Below are positions 1 through 5,874 of a stretch of DNA of 5,874 nucleotides, one piece after another (position 1 is the stretch's first letter; every line of letters begins with the position of its first letter). This stretch comes from Anaerolineales bacterium. GTDB lineage: Bacteria; Chloroflexota; Anaerolineae; Anaerolineales; E44-bin32. The notes under the pieces were generated by a model. It worked only from the letters and a program-made list of their open reading frames with translations. It was not told the DNA's origin and did not search any database. The position numbers were made by a program, and so were the translations under genes. The stretch lies in assembly GCA_030606845.1 (NCBI GenBank), contig JAUWFP010000146.1, forward strand, positions 1-5,874. Reading direction: 5' to 3'.

Positions 1-700
1 GGACGACCGGCTCAACCAAGATTACATCTGCTTCACTAATCGCTTGCTCCACATGCTCTGCCTCGGTGAAATCGAGACTGAGTAGTTCAAGCTCTACCTT
101 GAATTCATCCGTGAGAGACATCTCCGGCGGGGATACGAAGGTGATCGGGCAATCAAATTGGGTCAGGCCATAGGCTAATGAGTGCATAGTTCGCATGCGC
201 ATATCGCCAACAGCCAGCCAGCGAAGTCCATCTAGACGGCCTTTCTCCTGATGTACAGTGTATAGGTCGGTGAGAATCTGAGTCGGGTGTTCCCCCCAGC
301 CATCACCGCCGTTGATGATGGGAATAGAAGCCCATTTCGCGGCCTCATGCGGCGCACCCTGCTCGAAATGGCGCATCACAATCACATCACCGTAGAACTC
401 CAGCATTTTCACAGTGTCCTTGATGGACTCCCGATAAAAATCCCCTGCACGGGTCATCTTCGCATCGGCAAAACCCGTTACTTGCCCGCCCAGGCGTATC
501 ATCGCTGCTTCATGAGCTAGACGGGTTCGAGTGCTGGGTTGATAGAAAGCTGTAACCAGCGTTTTCTCCGAGAGCAAATCTGTATTGCGTCGATCGCGCG
601 CAAATGGCGCCAAACGGTCACACACTTCGAAAATTCGGAAATACTCTTCCCTCTCAAATCCTTTTAGGGAAAGAATGTCTCGTCCAGAAAAACTGCGCAT
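1..700 (-). CDS. Divergent aspartate-carbamoyltransferase-like enzyme, C-terminus cut by window edge
   Basis: This is the N-terminal 233 codons of an aspartate/ornithine carbamoyltransferase-fold enzyme; the 3' end lies beyond base 1. The ATG at 700 has GGAGGAG (708-714) seven bases upstream. The carbamoyl-phosphate site is intact: PSTRTR at residues 55-60, MRH at 109-111 (equivalent to E. coli PyrB Arg105) and HPTQ at 138-141, all ATCase-type rather than OTCase-type (HPCQ). The 80s-loop Ser80 and Lys84 of E. coli ATCase align with Ala85 and Tyr89. The loop GDMRMRTMHSL (165-175) is one residue shorter than the usual form, though Arg170 is kept. The ILYMTRVQ segment holding aspartate-binding Arg229 reads ILVEPVV, giving Val232. 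The family call is firm. The acceptor is probably not aspartate. It sits 76 bp after the regulator in a purine-deaminase operon, which suggests a ureido or amino intermediate of purine catabolism as substrate (inference). Confidence 0.88.
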   Translation of the reverse strand, partial: MRSFSGRDILSLKGFEREEYFRIFEVCDRLAPFARDRRNTDLLSEKTLVTAFYQPSTRTRLAHEAAMIRLGGQVTGFADAKMTRAGDFYRESIKDTVKMLEFYGDVIVMRHFEQGAPHEAAKWASIPIINGGDGWGEHPTQILTDLYTVHQEKGRLDGLRWLAVGDMRMRTMHSLAYGLTQFDCPITFVSPPEMSLTDEFKVELELLSLDFTEAEHVEQAISEADVILVEPVV

Positions 701-776
701 GATTCTACTCCTCCATTTCGTTTTTTTGTACTCGTCGGTTTATCTGCCCTTTATTTGCAAATCCTTTGCTTCACGC

Positions 777-1520
777 TTATGGCACCCGACGGTTAATATG
801 AAAGCGAAAAGTACCAGGCAAGAAATAACTATACGTGTGGTCGATAACTTCTCCTTCTTTTGAATAAAGCTGGGCTTCGAAGAACAGCAAGGCATCCCCG
901 CGCTGAATTTTCAGGTGACGGGCCACTTCCGGAGAAGCCGATAATGCGGTGATATCTGTGAGGCATTGCCAGATTTCAGGTTCATCTCGCTGAAGTAGCA
1001 CATCCAGGACTGAACCCCGGAATTCACCTGCCTTGATATCCACAGGTAGATATTTTTCCGGGAGAATGTCAATAAGGAAGGCAACGGGTCTCCCTTCAGT
1101 AAGGATCACCCTCGAGATTTCGATCAATGGAAGTTCACTTCCCCACCTGAATCGCCGTCGTTCTTCCTCTGTCGCTGTCCGTTCGCGGATTTCCAGGTCC
1201 CCCGTCTCGACCTTAAGGCCGATCCGATCTGCGAGCCGCTCGATACTCTCCAGAGTTTCGATCCCAGTGTCAATCACATGAGGCAGTTGAGTAACGTACG
1301 TGCCCACACCCTGGCGACGTACAATCATCCCTCGCCGCTCGAAGATTCTCATCGCCTCGCGCAGCGTAGCGCGTGAAACCCCAAGGCTACGGGCTAACTT
1401 TGGTTCAGACGGAAGATACGTCCCTGGTTCGACGCTCTCAAGGATCTCAGAAAGAGCTTCAGCCGTCCTTTGGTAAAGAGGGCGGCGCTTCGTCTCTTCT
1501 TGTATTTCCATTCGACTCAT
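777..1520 (-). CDS. GntR-family transcriptional regulator with UTRA domain (HutC type)
   Basis: This 247-aa cytoplasmic DNA-binding protein has a GntR winged helix at about residues 14-78. It includes the typical LPSEPKLARSLGVSRATLRE segment, followed by a wing ending GVGTYVTQ. A UTRA effector-binding domain follows at about 98-240 and ends in the usual SYFLPGTFRF pattern. The length is normal for the HutC subfamily, which binds short palindromic operators as dimers and is released by a small ligand. The ATG at 1520 is used; its SD is weak (GGA seven bases upstream), and an in-frame ATG at 1511 has none. It lies 46 bp after the adenine deaminase and 76 bp before the carbamoyltransferase. The likely target is the inverted repeat at 4837-4847 at the operon promoter, and the likely effector is a purine or breakdown product; both are inferences from context. 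Confidence 0.93.
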   Translation of the reverse strand: MSRMEIQEETKRRPLYQRTAEALSEILESVEPGTYLPSEPKLARSLGVSRATLREAMRIFERRGMIVRRQGVGTYVTQLPHVIDTGIETLESIERLADRIGLKVETGDLEIRERTATEEERRRFRWGSELPLIEISRVILTEGRPVAFLIDILPEKYLPVDIKAGEFRGSVLDVLLQRDEPEIWQCLTDITALSASPEVARHLKIQRGDALLFFEAQLYSKEGEVIDHTYSYFLPGTFRFHINRRVP

Positions 1521-1566
1521 TTCTTAATCCGTGTTGTCAGCCTCGTGGGACCGATCTTCTGAGAGC

Positions 1567-3363
1567 CTACTCCCCGCCTTCCACCACAGGAATAACCTCA
1601 AACCGGTTGACGTCGACGAGACCTTTATCGGAGATCCGCAGTTCGGGAATAACAACGAGTGCTAGAAAGCTGAGTGGCATATTGGCATTATTTAAGTTGC
1701 AGCCACATTCTTTAAAAGCATCGAGAACGCGTTCTGCCTTCTCAGCGACGATCTCTGCTCGTTCTTCCGACATCAAGCCCGCGATCGGCAGCTCCACTAA
1801 AGCAACAGTTTTCCCCTCGCGGATAACAATCTGGCCGCCGCCTACTTCCGCGAGCCGATTGGCTGCCAGAGCCATATCCGCCTCATCCGTCCCGACGACG
1901 ATCATATGGTGAGAATCATGGGCTACGGTTGAGGCGATTGCGCAAGAGCGATCAAACCCAAACCCGTGGACAAACCCTACTTGAACTTCACCCGTACCCT
2001 GGTGACGCTCAACAAGTGCGACCTTGGCGAGATCCTGCTTGATATCAACCGCGATCGCTCCATCTACCGCCTTCATCTCCCTTTTAAGATGTTGTGTCGG
2101 AGCCTGGTTCTCAATGACGCCAATAACGTTGACATTACACACACCATCTTTTGAGACACTGACAGAAAAATCATCTGCGCTGAGTTCTTTTCCAAGGTGA
2201 ACGGAGGCTTTCACATCAGGTGGATATAGAAAATCTGGGATATCCACCAGGAGTTCGCCATCCTCGGCGATGAGCTTGCCGCGTGCAAAGACCATATCTG
2301 CATCAAAGGATTCCAGCTCGCCTACTAGCAGTATGTCTGCATACCGCCCGGGAGCGATCTGCCCGATATCGCCGGCGAGGCCAAAATGCTCCGCGGTGTT
2401 GAGCGTCGCCATCTGTACAGCGGTGATCGGCTCCAACCCTTGCTCGATTGCATGTCGCACGACACGATCCATGTGCCCATCATGCACTAAGGTCCCGGAG
2501 TGAATGTCATCGGTCACCAGGAGGAAATGTCGAGAGTCGAGACCCTCTTCCGTGACAGCTCGCGCCTGACTCGCCACATCATGCCACGCTGACCCGAGCC
2601 TCATCATCACCTTCATGCCCTGGCGGACACGCGCGAGCGCATCCTCCAGACGGGTGCCTTCGTGGTCATCTTCCGGTCCCCCGGCAACGTAACCGTGGAA
2701 CGGCGTTCCCAGATCGAGAGAGGCATAGTGGCCTCCCGTGACCTTTCCTGCAGCGCGGGTTTCCGCCATCTCCAGGTGCATCTTCTCGTCGCTGTTGAAG
2801 ACCCCTGGGAAATTCATCATTTCACCTAACCCAATAATCCCCGGCCAGGACAGCGCCTCGGCAACTTCCTCAGGGCCGATCGCGGCGCCGGGCGTCTCCA
2901 AGCCCGGAGCGGATGGCACACAAGATGGAACCTGTACCCACACATGAATAGGCTGCACAGCCGCCTCATCTGCCATGAGACGCACACCATCAAGCCCGAA
3001 GACATTTGCGATCTCATGTGGATCGATGAACATCCCAGTCGTGCCGCGCGGGGCCACCGCGCGCACAAACTCTCCAACAGTGATCATGCCCGACTCAACA
3101 TGCAAATGGCCATCCAACAAGCCGGGAACAATATGACGGTCTTCTGCCTCGATAACCCGAGTTTCGGGTCCAATTGTATGACTCGCGTCATGACCAACAA
3201 AGGCAATGCGCTCCCCGATAATCGCCACGGAGATACCCGGGATTATTTCCCCGGACTGAACACAAACCCAGCGGCCGCCGCGTATGACGACATCCGCCGG
3301 TTTTCTGCCCATGGCGACATCGACGAGTGATCGGCTCAGTTCACTCAAACTTTTAGTATCCAT
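1567..3363 (-). CDS. ade: Adenine deaminase (adenine aminohydrolase, EC 3.5.4.2)
   Basis: This 598-aa amidohydrolase-superfamily enzyme probably converts adenine to hypoxanthine and ammonia in the cytoplasm. The ATG at 3363 is preferred because AAGGAG (3370-3375) sits six bases upstream; a GTG at 3378 would add five residues but lies just upstream of that SD. Visible in order are PGLLDGHLHVES (metal-binding His86 and His88), DPHE at 114-117, GEMMNFPG from 180, a His at 212, DDHE at 232-235 and TDD at 284-286. The dedicated adenine deaminase C-terminal domain (about 400-595) carries HDSHH at 482-486. Length and both domains fit bacterial Ade. One difference is that the usual GHAPGL after the GEM motif reads GHYASL, so a related aminopurine substrate is possible. 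It follows the 8-oxoguanine deaminase-like gene by 39 bp, in the same operon. Confidence 0.92.
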   Translation of the reverse strand: MDTKSLSELSRSLVDVAMGRKPADVVIRGGRWVCVQSGEIIPGISVAIIGERIAFVGHDASHTIGPETRVIEAEDRHIVPGLLDGHLHVESGMITVGEFVRAVAPRGTTGMFIDPHEIANVFGLDGVRLMADEAAVQPIHVWVQVPSCVPSAPGLETPGAAIGPEEVAEALSWPGIIGLGEMMNFPGVFNSDEKMHLEMAETRAAGKVTGGHYASLDLGTPFHGYVAGGPEDDHEGTRLEDALARVRQGMKVMMRLGSAWHDVASQARAVTEEGLDSRHFLLVTDDIHSGTLVHDGHMDRVVRHAIEQGLEPITAVQMATLNTAEHFGLAGDIGQIAPGRYADILLVGELESFDADMVFARGKLIAEDGELLVDIPDFLYPPDVKASVHLGKELSADDFSVSVSKDGVCNVNVIGVIENQAPTQHLKREMKAVDGAIAVDIKQDLAKVALVERHQGTGEVQVGFVHGFGFDRSCAIASTVAHDSHHMIVVGTDEADMALAANRLAEVGGGQIVIREGKTVALVELPIAGLMSEERAEIVAEKAERVLDAFKECGCNLNNANMPLSFLALVVIPELRISDKGLVDVNRFEVIPVVEGGE

Positions 3364-3369
3364 CTTCCT

Positions 3370-3375
3370 CTCCTT
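3370..3375 (-). promoter_or_regulatory. Shine-Dalgarno deciding the ade start
   Basis: AAGGAG on the minus strand, six bases before the ATG at 3363. It lies just inside the region that a GTG start at 3378 would translate, which favours the ATG as the true start. Confidence 0.75.
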
Positions 3376-3402
3376 CACAATGCAAGGTATGGAACCAATA
3401 TC

Positions 3403-4782
3403 TCAATCCCTATTCGCCAGGTTTAATGCCACGCGATTATGGGTCTCTATTAGCGTTGGAAGTTCAACGGGCTGCAACTTCCCCTCGGAAACTATCGCTC
3501 GGCCATGGACATAGTTGTAATCTACCTGCACAGGATTGCAGAAGAACATCGCCGCTAATGGATCGTGAAGCGCACCCGAAAAGTCAACCCGGTCCAAGTT
3601 CATGGCGATGAAATCCGCACACATACCTTCTTGAAGGGCTCCGATATCATCCCTCCCCAAAACCTCCGCCCCGCCAATGGTAGCCAGAGCGAGAACCTGA
3701 CGGGCATTCATCAGTGATTCCTCACCATCGATTTCCGGAGCTACTGCAGCTCCAACCCGCGAGAGAAGCATTGCCTGACGCGCTTCTGCGATCAGATGAG
3801 AGCTATCATTGCTTGCGGAACCGTCAACGCCAATACCGACTTTCACACCTCGAGATAAGTAACGTCGAATTGGAGCGATTCCTGAGGCGAGGCGCATGTT
3901 GGATGATGGACAATGCGCCACACCCATACCACCTTTCGCCATCCGCTCTACCTCTTCGGGGTTGATATGGACAGCATGTGCAAACCAGACATCCTCCCCG
4001 GCCCAATCCAGCATCTCAACGTATGCCAGGGGACGATGCCCAAACTTGTTTACACAAAACGATTCCTCATCTAATGTTTCCGCCAGGTGCGTATGGAGTT
4101 GGACACCGCTAGCTCTGGCAAGAGCTGCACTTTCTCGCATGAGATCCGGTGTAACTGAGAACGGCGAGCACGGGGCAACGACGATCCTGACCATCGCTCC
4201 AGGATTGGGGTCATGATAGGTCTCGATCACCCGCTGGGTATCCCCGAGAATAAACTCCTCGGTCTCCACAACATCATCGGGTGGTAACCCGCCCTGGCTT
4301 TCACCCAGACTCATGGACCCCCTGCTAGCGTGCAGGCGCATGCCCATGATTTGAGCCGCTTCGATCTGATCATCGAGTCGACAGTCATTCGGGAATATAT
4401 AGTGGTGGTCAGATGCTGTTGTACAACCAGATAATGCCAGTTCAGCCAGACCTAGCTGGGTGGATACACGGATAGCTTCCGGTGTAAGCCCGGCCCAAAT
4501 AGGATATAAGGTTTTTAACCAACTAAAAAGATCGGCCTCTTGCGCTTGAGGGATTACGCGTGTGAGGGTTTGATATAGATGATGATGTGTGTTGACCAGA
4601 CCGGGAAGAACGAGATGTCCATCGAGATTCAGGATTTCATCGGCTTTCTTGGGAAGTTCGTCAGTTGGACCGACTTGCTTGATCCAGCCGTTTTCGGCGT
4701 AAAAACCTCCATTTGGGATCTCACGCCGTTGACCATCCATCGTGACTAGAAGCGTGGCATTACGGATTAATAACGTCGCCAT
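3403..4782 (-). CDS. 8-oxoguanine deaminase-type amidohydrolase
   Basis: This 459-aa cytoplasmic metal-dependent deaminase belongs to the AtzB/TrzN/SsnA group of the amidohydrolase superfamily. By family resemblance it converts 8-oxoguanine to urate and ammonia (EC 3.5.4.32). Metal ligands are visible: NTHHH at 64-68 (His66 and His68), HTHLAE at 230-235, His269 and Asp320 in GVDGSASND. The segments SRGSMSLGESQGGLPP (from 153), APCSPFSVTP (203-212) and HCPSSNMRLASGI (290-302) are remembered as near-identical to characterised 8-oxoguanine deaminases such as Pseudomonas Pa0142. The start at ATG 4782 is chosen for its strong SD; a TTG at 4836 would put the -35 box inside the gene. It is the first gene of the operon, 39 bp before ade. 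Isocytosine, guanine or a triazine is a less likely substrate. Confidence 0.9.
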   Translation of the reverse strand: MATLLIRNATLLVTMDGQRREIPNGGFYAENGWIKQVGPTDELPKKADEILNLDGHLVLPGLVNTHHHLYQTLTRVIPQAQEADLFSWLKTLYPIWAGLTPEAIRVSTQLGLAELALSGCTTASDHHYIFPNDCRLDDQIEAAQIMGMRLHASRGSMSLGESQGGLPPDDVVETEEFILGDTQRVIETYHDPNPGAMVRIVVAPCSPFSVTPDLMRESAALARASGVQLHTHLAETLDEESFCVNKFGHRPLAYVEMLDWAGEDVWFAHAVHINPEEVERMAKGGMGVAHCPSSNMRLASGIAPIRRYLSRGVKVGIGVDGSASNDSSHLIAEARQAMLLSRVGAAVAPEIDGEESLMNARQVLALATIGGAEVLGRDDIGALQEGMCADFIAMNLDRVDFSGALHDPLAAMFFCNPVQVDYNYVHGRAIVSEGKLQPVELPTLIETHNRVALNLANRD

Positions 4783-4785
4783 CAG

Positions 4786-4793
4786 CCCTCCCT
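4786..4793 (-). promoter_or_regulatory. Shine-Dalgarno deciding the amidohydrolase start
   Basis: AGGGAGGG on the minus strand, ending three bases before the ATG at 4782, with a GGAGG core four bases away. It supports that start over the upstream TTG at 4836, which has no comparable site. Confidence 0.8.
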
Positions 4794-4807
4794 GGATTGA
4801 CATGGCG

Positions 4808-4836
4808 AGTTTAGCATCTCTGCCTATATGCGTCAA
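4808..4836 (-). promoter_or_regulatory. Candidate sigma70-type promoter of the purine operon
   Basis: On the minus strand TTGACG (4831-4836, 5/6 match to the -35 consensus) is separated by exactly 17 bases from TAAACT (4808-4813, 4/6 match to the -10). Transcription would start near 4800, giving a leader of roughly 18-20 bases before the ATG at 4782. The element sits between the folD terminator and the first operon gene, where a promoter is expected. Confidence 0.6.
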
Positions 4837-4847
4837 TTGTCAGACAA
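4837..4847. promoter_or_regulatory. Probable regulator operator, perfect inverted repeat TTGTC-A-GACAA
   Basis: Five-base arms with one central base form a perfect palindrome that directly abuts the upstream edge of the -35 box at 4831-4836. GTC/GAC half sites with a short centre resemble the GT...AC operators typical of HutC-type GntR proteins, one of which is encoded in the same operon. Binding here would interfere with RNA polymerase at the -35. The assignment to that GntR protein is inferred. Confidence 0.55.
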
Positions 4848-4863
4848 CATAGCCAGAGCAGAT

Positions 4864-4876
4864 AATTGTCATACTA
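4864..4876. repeat. Second AATTGTCA half site (direct repeat)
   Basis: AATTGTCA at 4864-4871 repeats AATTGTCA at 4835-4842, 29 bases apart start to start, close to three helical turns. The following TACTA matches three of five bases of the GACAA arm, so it could be a weaker second operator. It touches the end of the folD terminator U-tract. Confidence 0.4.
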
Positions 4877-4912
4877 AAAGCAAACTCGCCGCCCTATTAA
4901 TAGGACGGCGAG
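4876..4912 (-). terminator. Intrinsic terminator after folD
   Basis: Arms at 4885-4896 and 4901-4912 form a GC-rich 12-bp stem with a TTAA loop. On the minus-strand transcript all positions pair, one as G-U; on the plus strand the same position is a C-A mismatch. The stem is followed on the minus strand by TTTGCTTTT (4884-4876). It lies 22 bases beyond the folD stop and separates folD from the purine operon. Orientation is supported by both the wobble and the U-tract. Confidence 0.85.
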
Positions 4913-4934
4913 CATTAATTTGCACAAACCGCCC

Positions 4935-5813
4935 TCAGGGTAAAGTGCGTTGAGCAGAACGGAGTGTGTTTGCAAGCAAACCGGCGATAGTCATTGGTCC
5001 AACACCGCCAGGAACAGGGGTAATGGCCGCTGCAACTTCCATAGCCTCGTCGTAAGCTACGTCGCCCGTCAGGCGATACCCCCTTTCGCGGCTGGGGTCG
5101 TCGACACGATTCATGCCGACGTCAATAACGTATGCACCGGGTTTGATCCAATCACCACGTATCATCTCTGCCCGACCAATGGCGGCGATGAGAATATCCG
5201 CCTCTCGGCAGACAGCGGGCAAATCTTTCGTGCGGGAATGGCAGATGGTGGTTGTGGCGTTGGCTTTCACCAACAGCAGCGCCGCTGGCATACCGACAAT
5301 GTTCGATCGGCCTACAACAACTGCATTTGCTCCCTCTATCTGCGCTCCCGCTTTCTCCAACAGGATCATACATCCCGCCGGTGTGCAGGGGACAAAGAGC
5401 GGTTCGCGGCCCTTCTGTGCCAGACGCCCAATGTTCACCGGGTGGAAACCATCCACATCCTTTTCGATGCTGATTGAACGCAGAATTTGCTCCTCATCTA
5501 GACCTGCCGGAAGAGGAAGCTGGACGAGGATTCCGTGCACCTTAGAATCTGCATTCAGCGTTTGAATTAGTTTCTCAACTTCTTCCTGAGAAGCATCGTC
5601 GGGCAGTTCATGATGAAAAGATTCAATACCTGCTTTAGCGCAGGCTTTTCGTTTCATGCGCACATAGGTATGAGACGCCGGGTTGCCACCAACAAGCACC
5701 GTTGCCAGCCCTGGTTGAGTTCCTCCCGCAGCGATTAATTCCTTCACACCCTTGGCGACATCTTCGCGCATTTCAGCGGCGATTGCTTTTCCGTCAATGA
5801 TCTTTGCCGTCAT
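4935..5813 (-). CDS. folD: Bifunctional methylene-THF dehydrogenase / methenyl-THF cyclohydrolase FolD
   Basis: This 292-aa cytoplasmic enzyme interconverts 5,10-methylene-THF, 5,10-methenyl-THF and 10-formyl-THF using NAD(P). The key residues fall at the same numbers as in E. coli FolD: Tyr50 and Lys54 in YVRMKRKAC, Gln98 in GILVQLPLP, and Asp121 in EKDVDGFHP. The Rossmann nucleotide site VVVGRSNIVGMP starts at residue 165, and the closing signature PVPGGVGPMT is at 266-275. Length is normal and nothing is missing. The ATG at 5813 has AAGGAG (5820-5825) six bases upstream. The gene is the last before a strong terminator and follows or overlaps a probable upstream coding region. It may be housekeeping, but FolD also serves purine breakdown by processing one-carbon units released as formimino-THF; its position beside purine deaminases makes that plausible. 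Confidence 0.97.
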   Translation of the reverse strand: MTAKIIDGKAIAAEMREDVAKGVKELIAAGGTQPGLATVLVGGNPASHTYVRMKRKACAKAGIESFHHELPDDASQEEVEKLIQTLNADSKVHGILVQLPLPAGLDEEQILRSISIEKDVDGFHPVNIGRLAQKGREPLFVPCTPAGCMILLEKAGAQIEGANAVVVGRSNIVGMPAALLLVKANATTTICHSRTKDLPAVCREADILIAAIGRAEMIRGDWIKPGAYVIDVGMNRVDDPSRERGYRLTGDVAYDEAMEVAAAITPVPGGVGPMTIAGLLANTLRSAQRTLP

Positions 5814-5874
5814 ATTCCACTCCTTTAGATTCCTGCATATACGTAGCTAGTTGAGACACACGATCCAGCCATCC
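5794..5874 (-). CDS. Possible C-terminal tail of an unidentified upstream gene, overlapping folD
   Basis: One minus-strand frame is open from the right window edge for 26 codons to a TGA at 5794-5796. It reads GWLDRVSQLATYMQESKG and then VEYDGKDH. The other two frames stop before folD (at about 5829 and 5848). The first half looks like an amphipathic helix, and a 20-base overlap with folD would imply translational coupling. The stretch is too short to identify, and the frame could be open by chance. Confidence 0.35.
   Translation of the reverse strand, partial: GWLDRVSQLATYMQESKGVEYDGKDH

Noticed and set aside
719..727. T-run on the plus strand as a terminator
   Set aside because: No stem precedes it on the plus strand and there is no plus-strand gene to terminate. 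On the minus strand it is only an A-rich stretch before the carbamoyltransferase SD.
753..762. Perfect palindrome ATTTGCAAAT between the GntR and carbamoyltransferase genes
   Set aside because: It is short and AT-rich, differs from the TTGTC/GACAA operator, and has no convincing promoter around it. It is not called as a site.
1373..1912. 179-codon open frame on the plus strand
   Set aside because: It lies antisense across the GntR and adenine deaminase genes, both clearly real by motif, and its low-complexity Ser/Thr/Arg-rich product is typical of a shadow frame.
4783..4836. N-terminal extension of the amidohydrolase from a TTG at 4836
   Set aside because: It would place the promoter -10 and -35 inside the gene and has no SD. 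The ATG at 4782 has a strong SD, and the protein then begins with a typical amidohydrolase first strand (MATLLIRNATLLV).
4783..4934. Purine-sensing riboswitch in the 152-bp gap before the amidohydrolase
   Set aside because: The predicted leader is only about 20 bases, too short for an aptamer, and the rest of the gap is accounted for by the folD terminator and the operator sites.
4950..5565. Overlapping plus-strand open frames opposite folD
   Set aside because: folD matches its family along its whole length with every catalytic residue in place. The antisense frames show no recognisable domain.

Overview
All recognisable genes in this 5.9 kb window lie on the minus strand, so transcription runs from the right end to the left. 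The composition is moderate in GC, the genes are tightly packed, and most starts have strong Shine-Dalgarno (SD) sequences. This is a bacterial chromosome segment. Nothing here fixes the taxon: the FolD and deaminase sequences would fit an environmental or anaerobic lineage such as Chloroflexota or Firmicutes, but that is only an impression. No RNA gene, insertion sequence, CRISPR array or phage gene was seen.

Right block (4876-5874): a probable C-terminal tail of an unidentified upstream gene overlaps the start of a complete folD (methylene-THF dehydrogenase/cyclohydrolase). folD is followed by a well-formed intrinsic terminator, so it appears to end one transcription unit.

Left block (1-4875): a second unit begins after that terminator. 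It has a sigma70-like promoter with a perfect TTGTC-A-GACAA inverted repeat directly against the -35 box. The gene order is an 8-oxoguanine deaminase-type amidohydrolase (459 aa), an adenine deaminase (598 aa), a GntR/UTRA (HutC-type) regulator (247 aa), and a carbamoyltransferase cut off by the window edge (233 codons visible). Gaps are 39, 46 and 76 bp, consistent with one operon.

Together the genes point to purine-base catabolism. Adenine would be deaminated to hypoxanthine, and 8-oxoguanine (or a related purine) to urate. The GntR protein is the obvious candidate to control the operon through the operator at its promoter. A one-carbon folate enzyme next door fits purine breakdown, where formimino or formyl groups go to THF, although folD is also a housekeeping gene. 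The most unusual gene is the carbamoyltransferase. It keeps the carbamoyl-phosphate signature of aspartate carbamoyltransferases (STRTR, RH, HPTQ) but lacks the 80s-loop Ser/Lys and the aspartate-binding Arg, and it is one residue short in the normally invariant GD...RT loop. It is therefore unlikely to be the pyrimidine enzyme PyrB. It may act on a ureido or amino intermediate of purine degradation, possibly in the phosphorolytic, energy-yielding direction.
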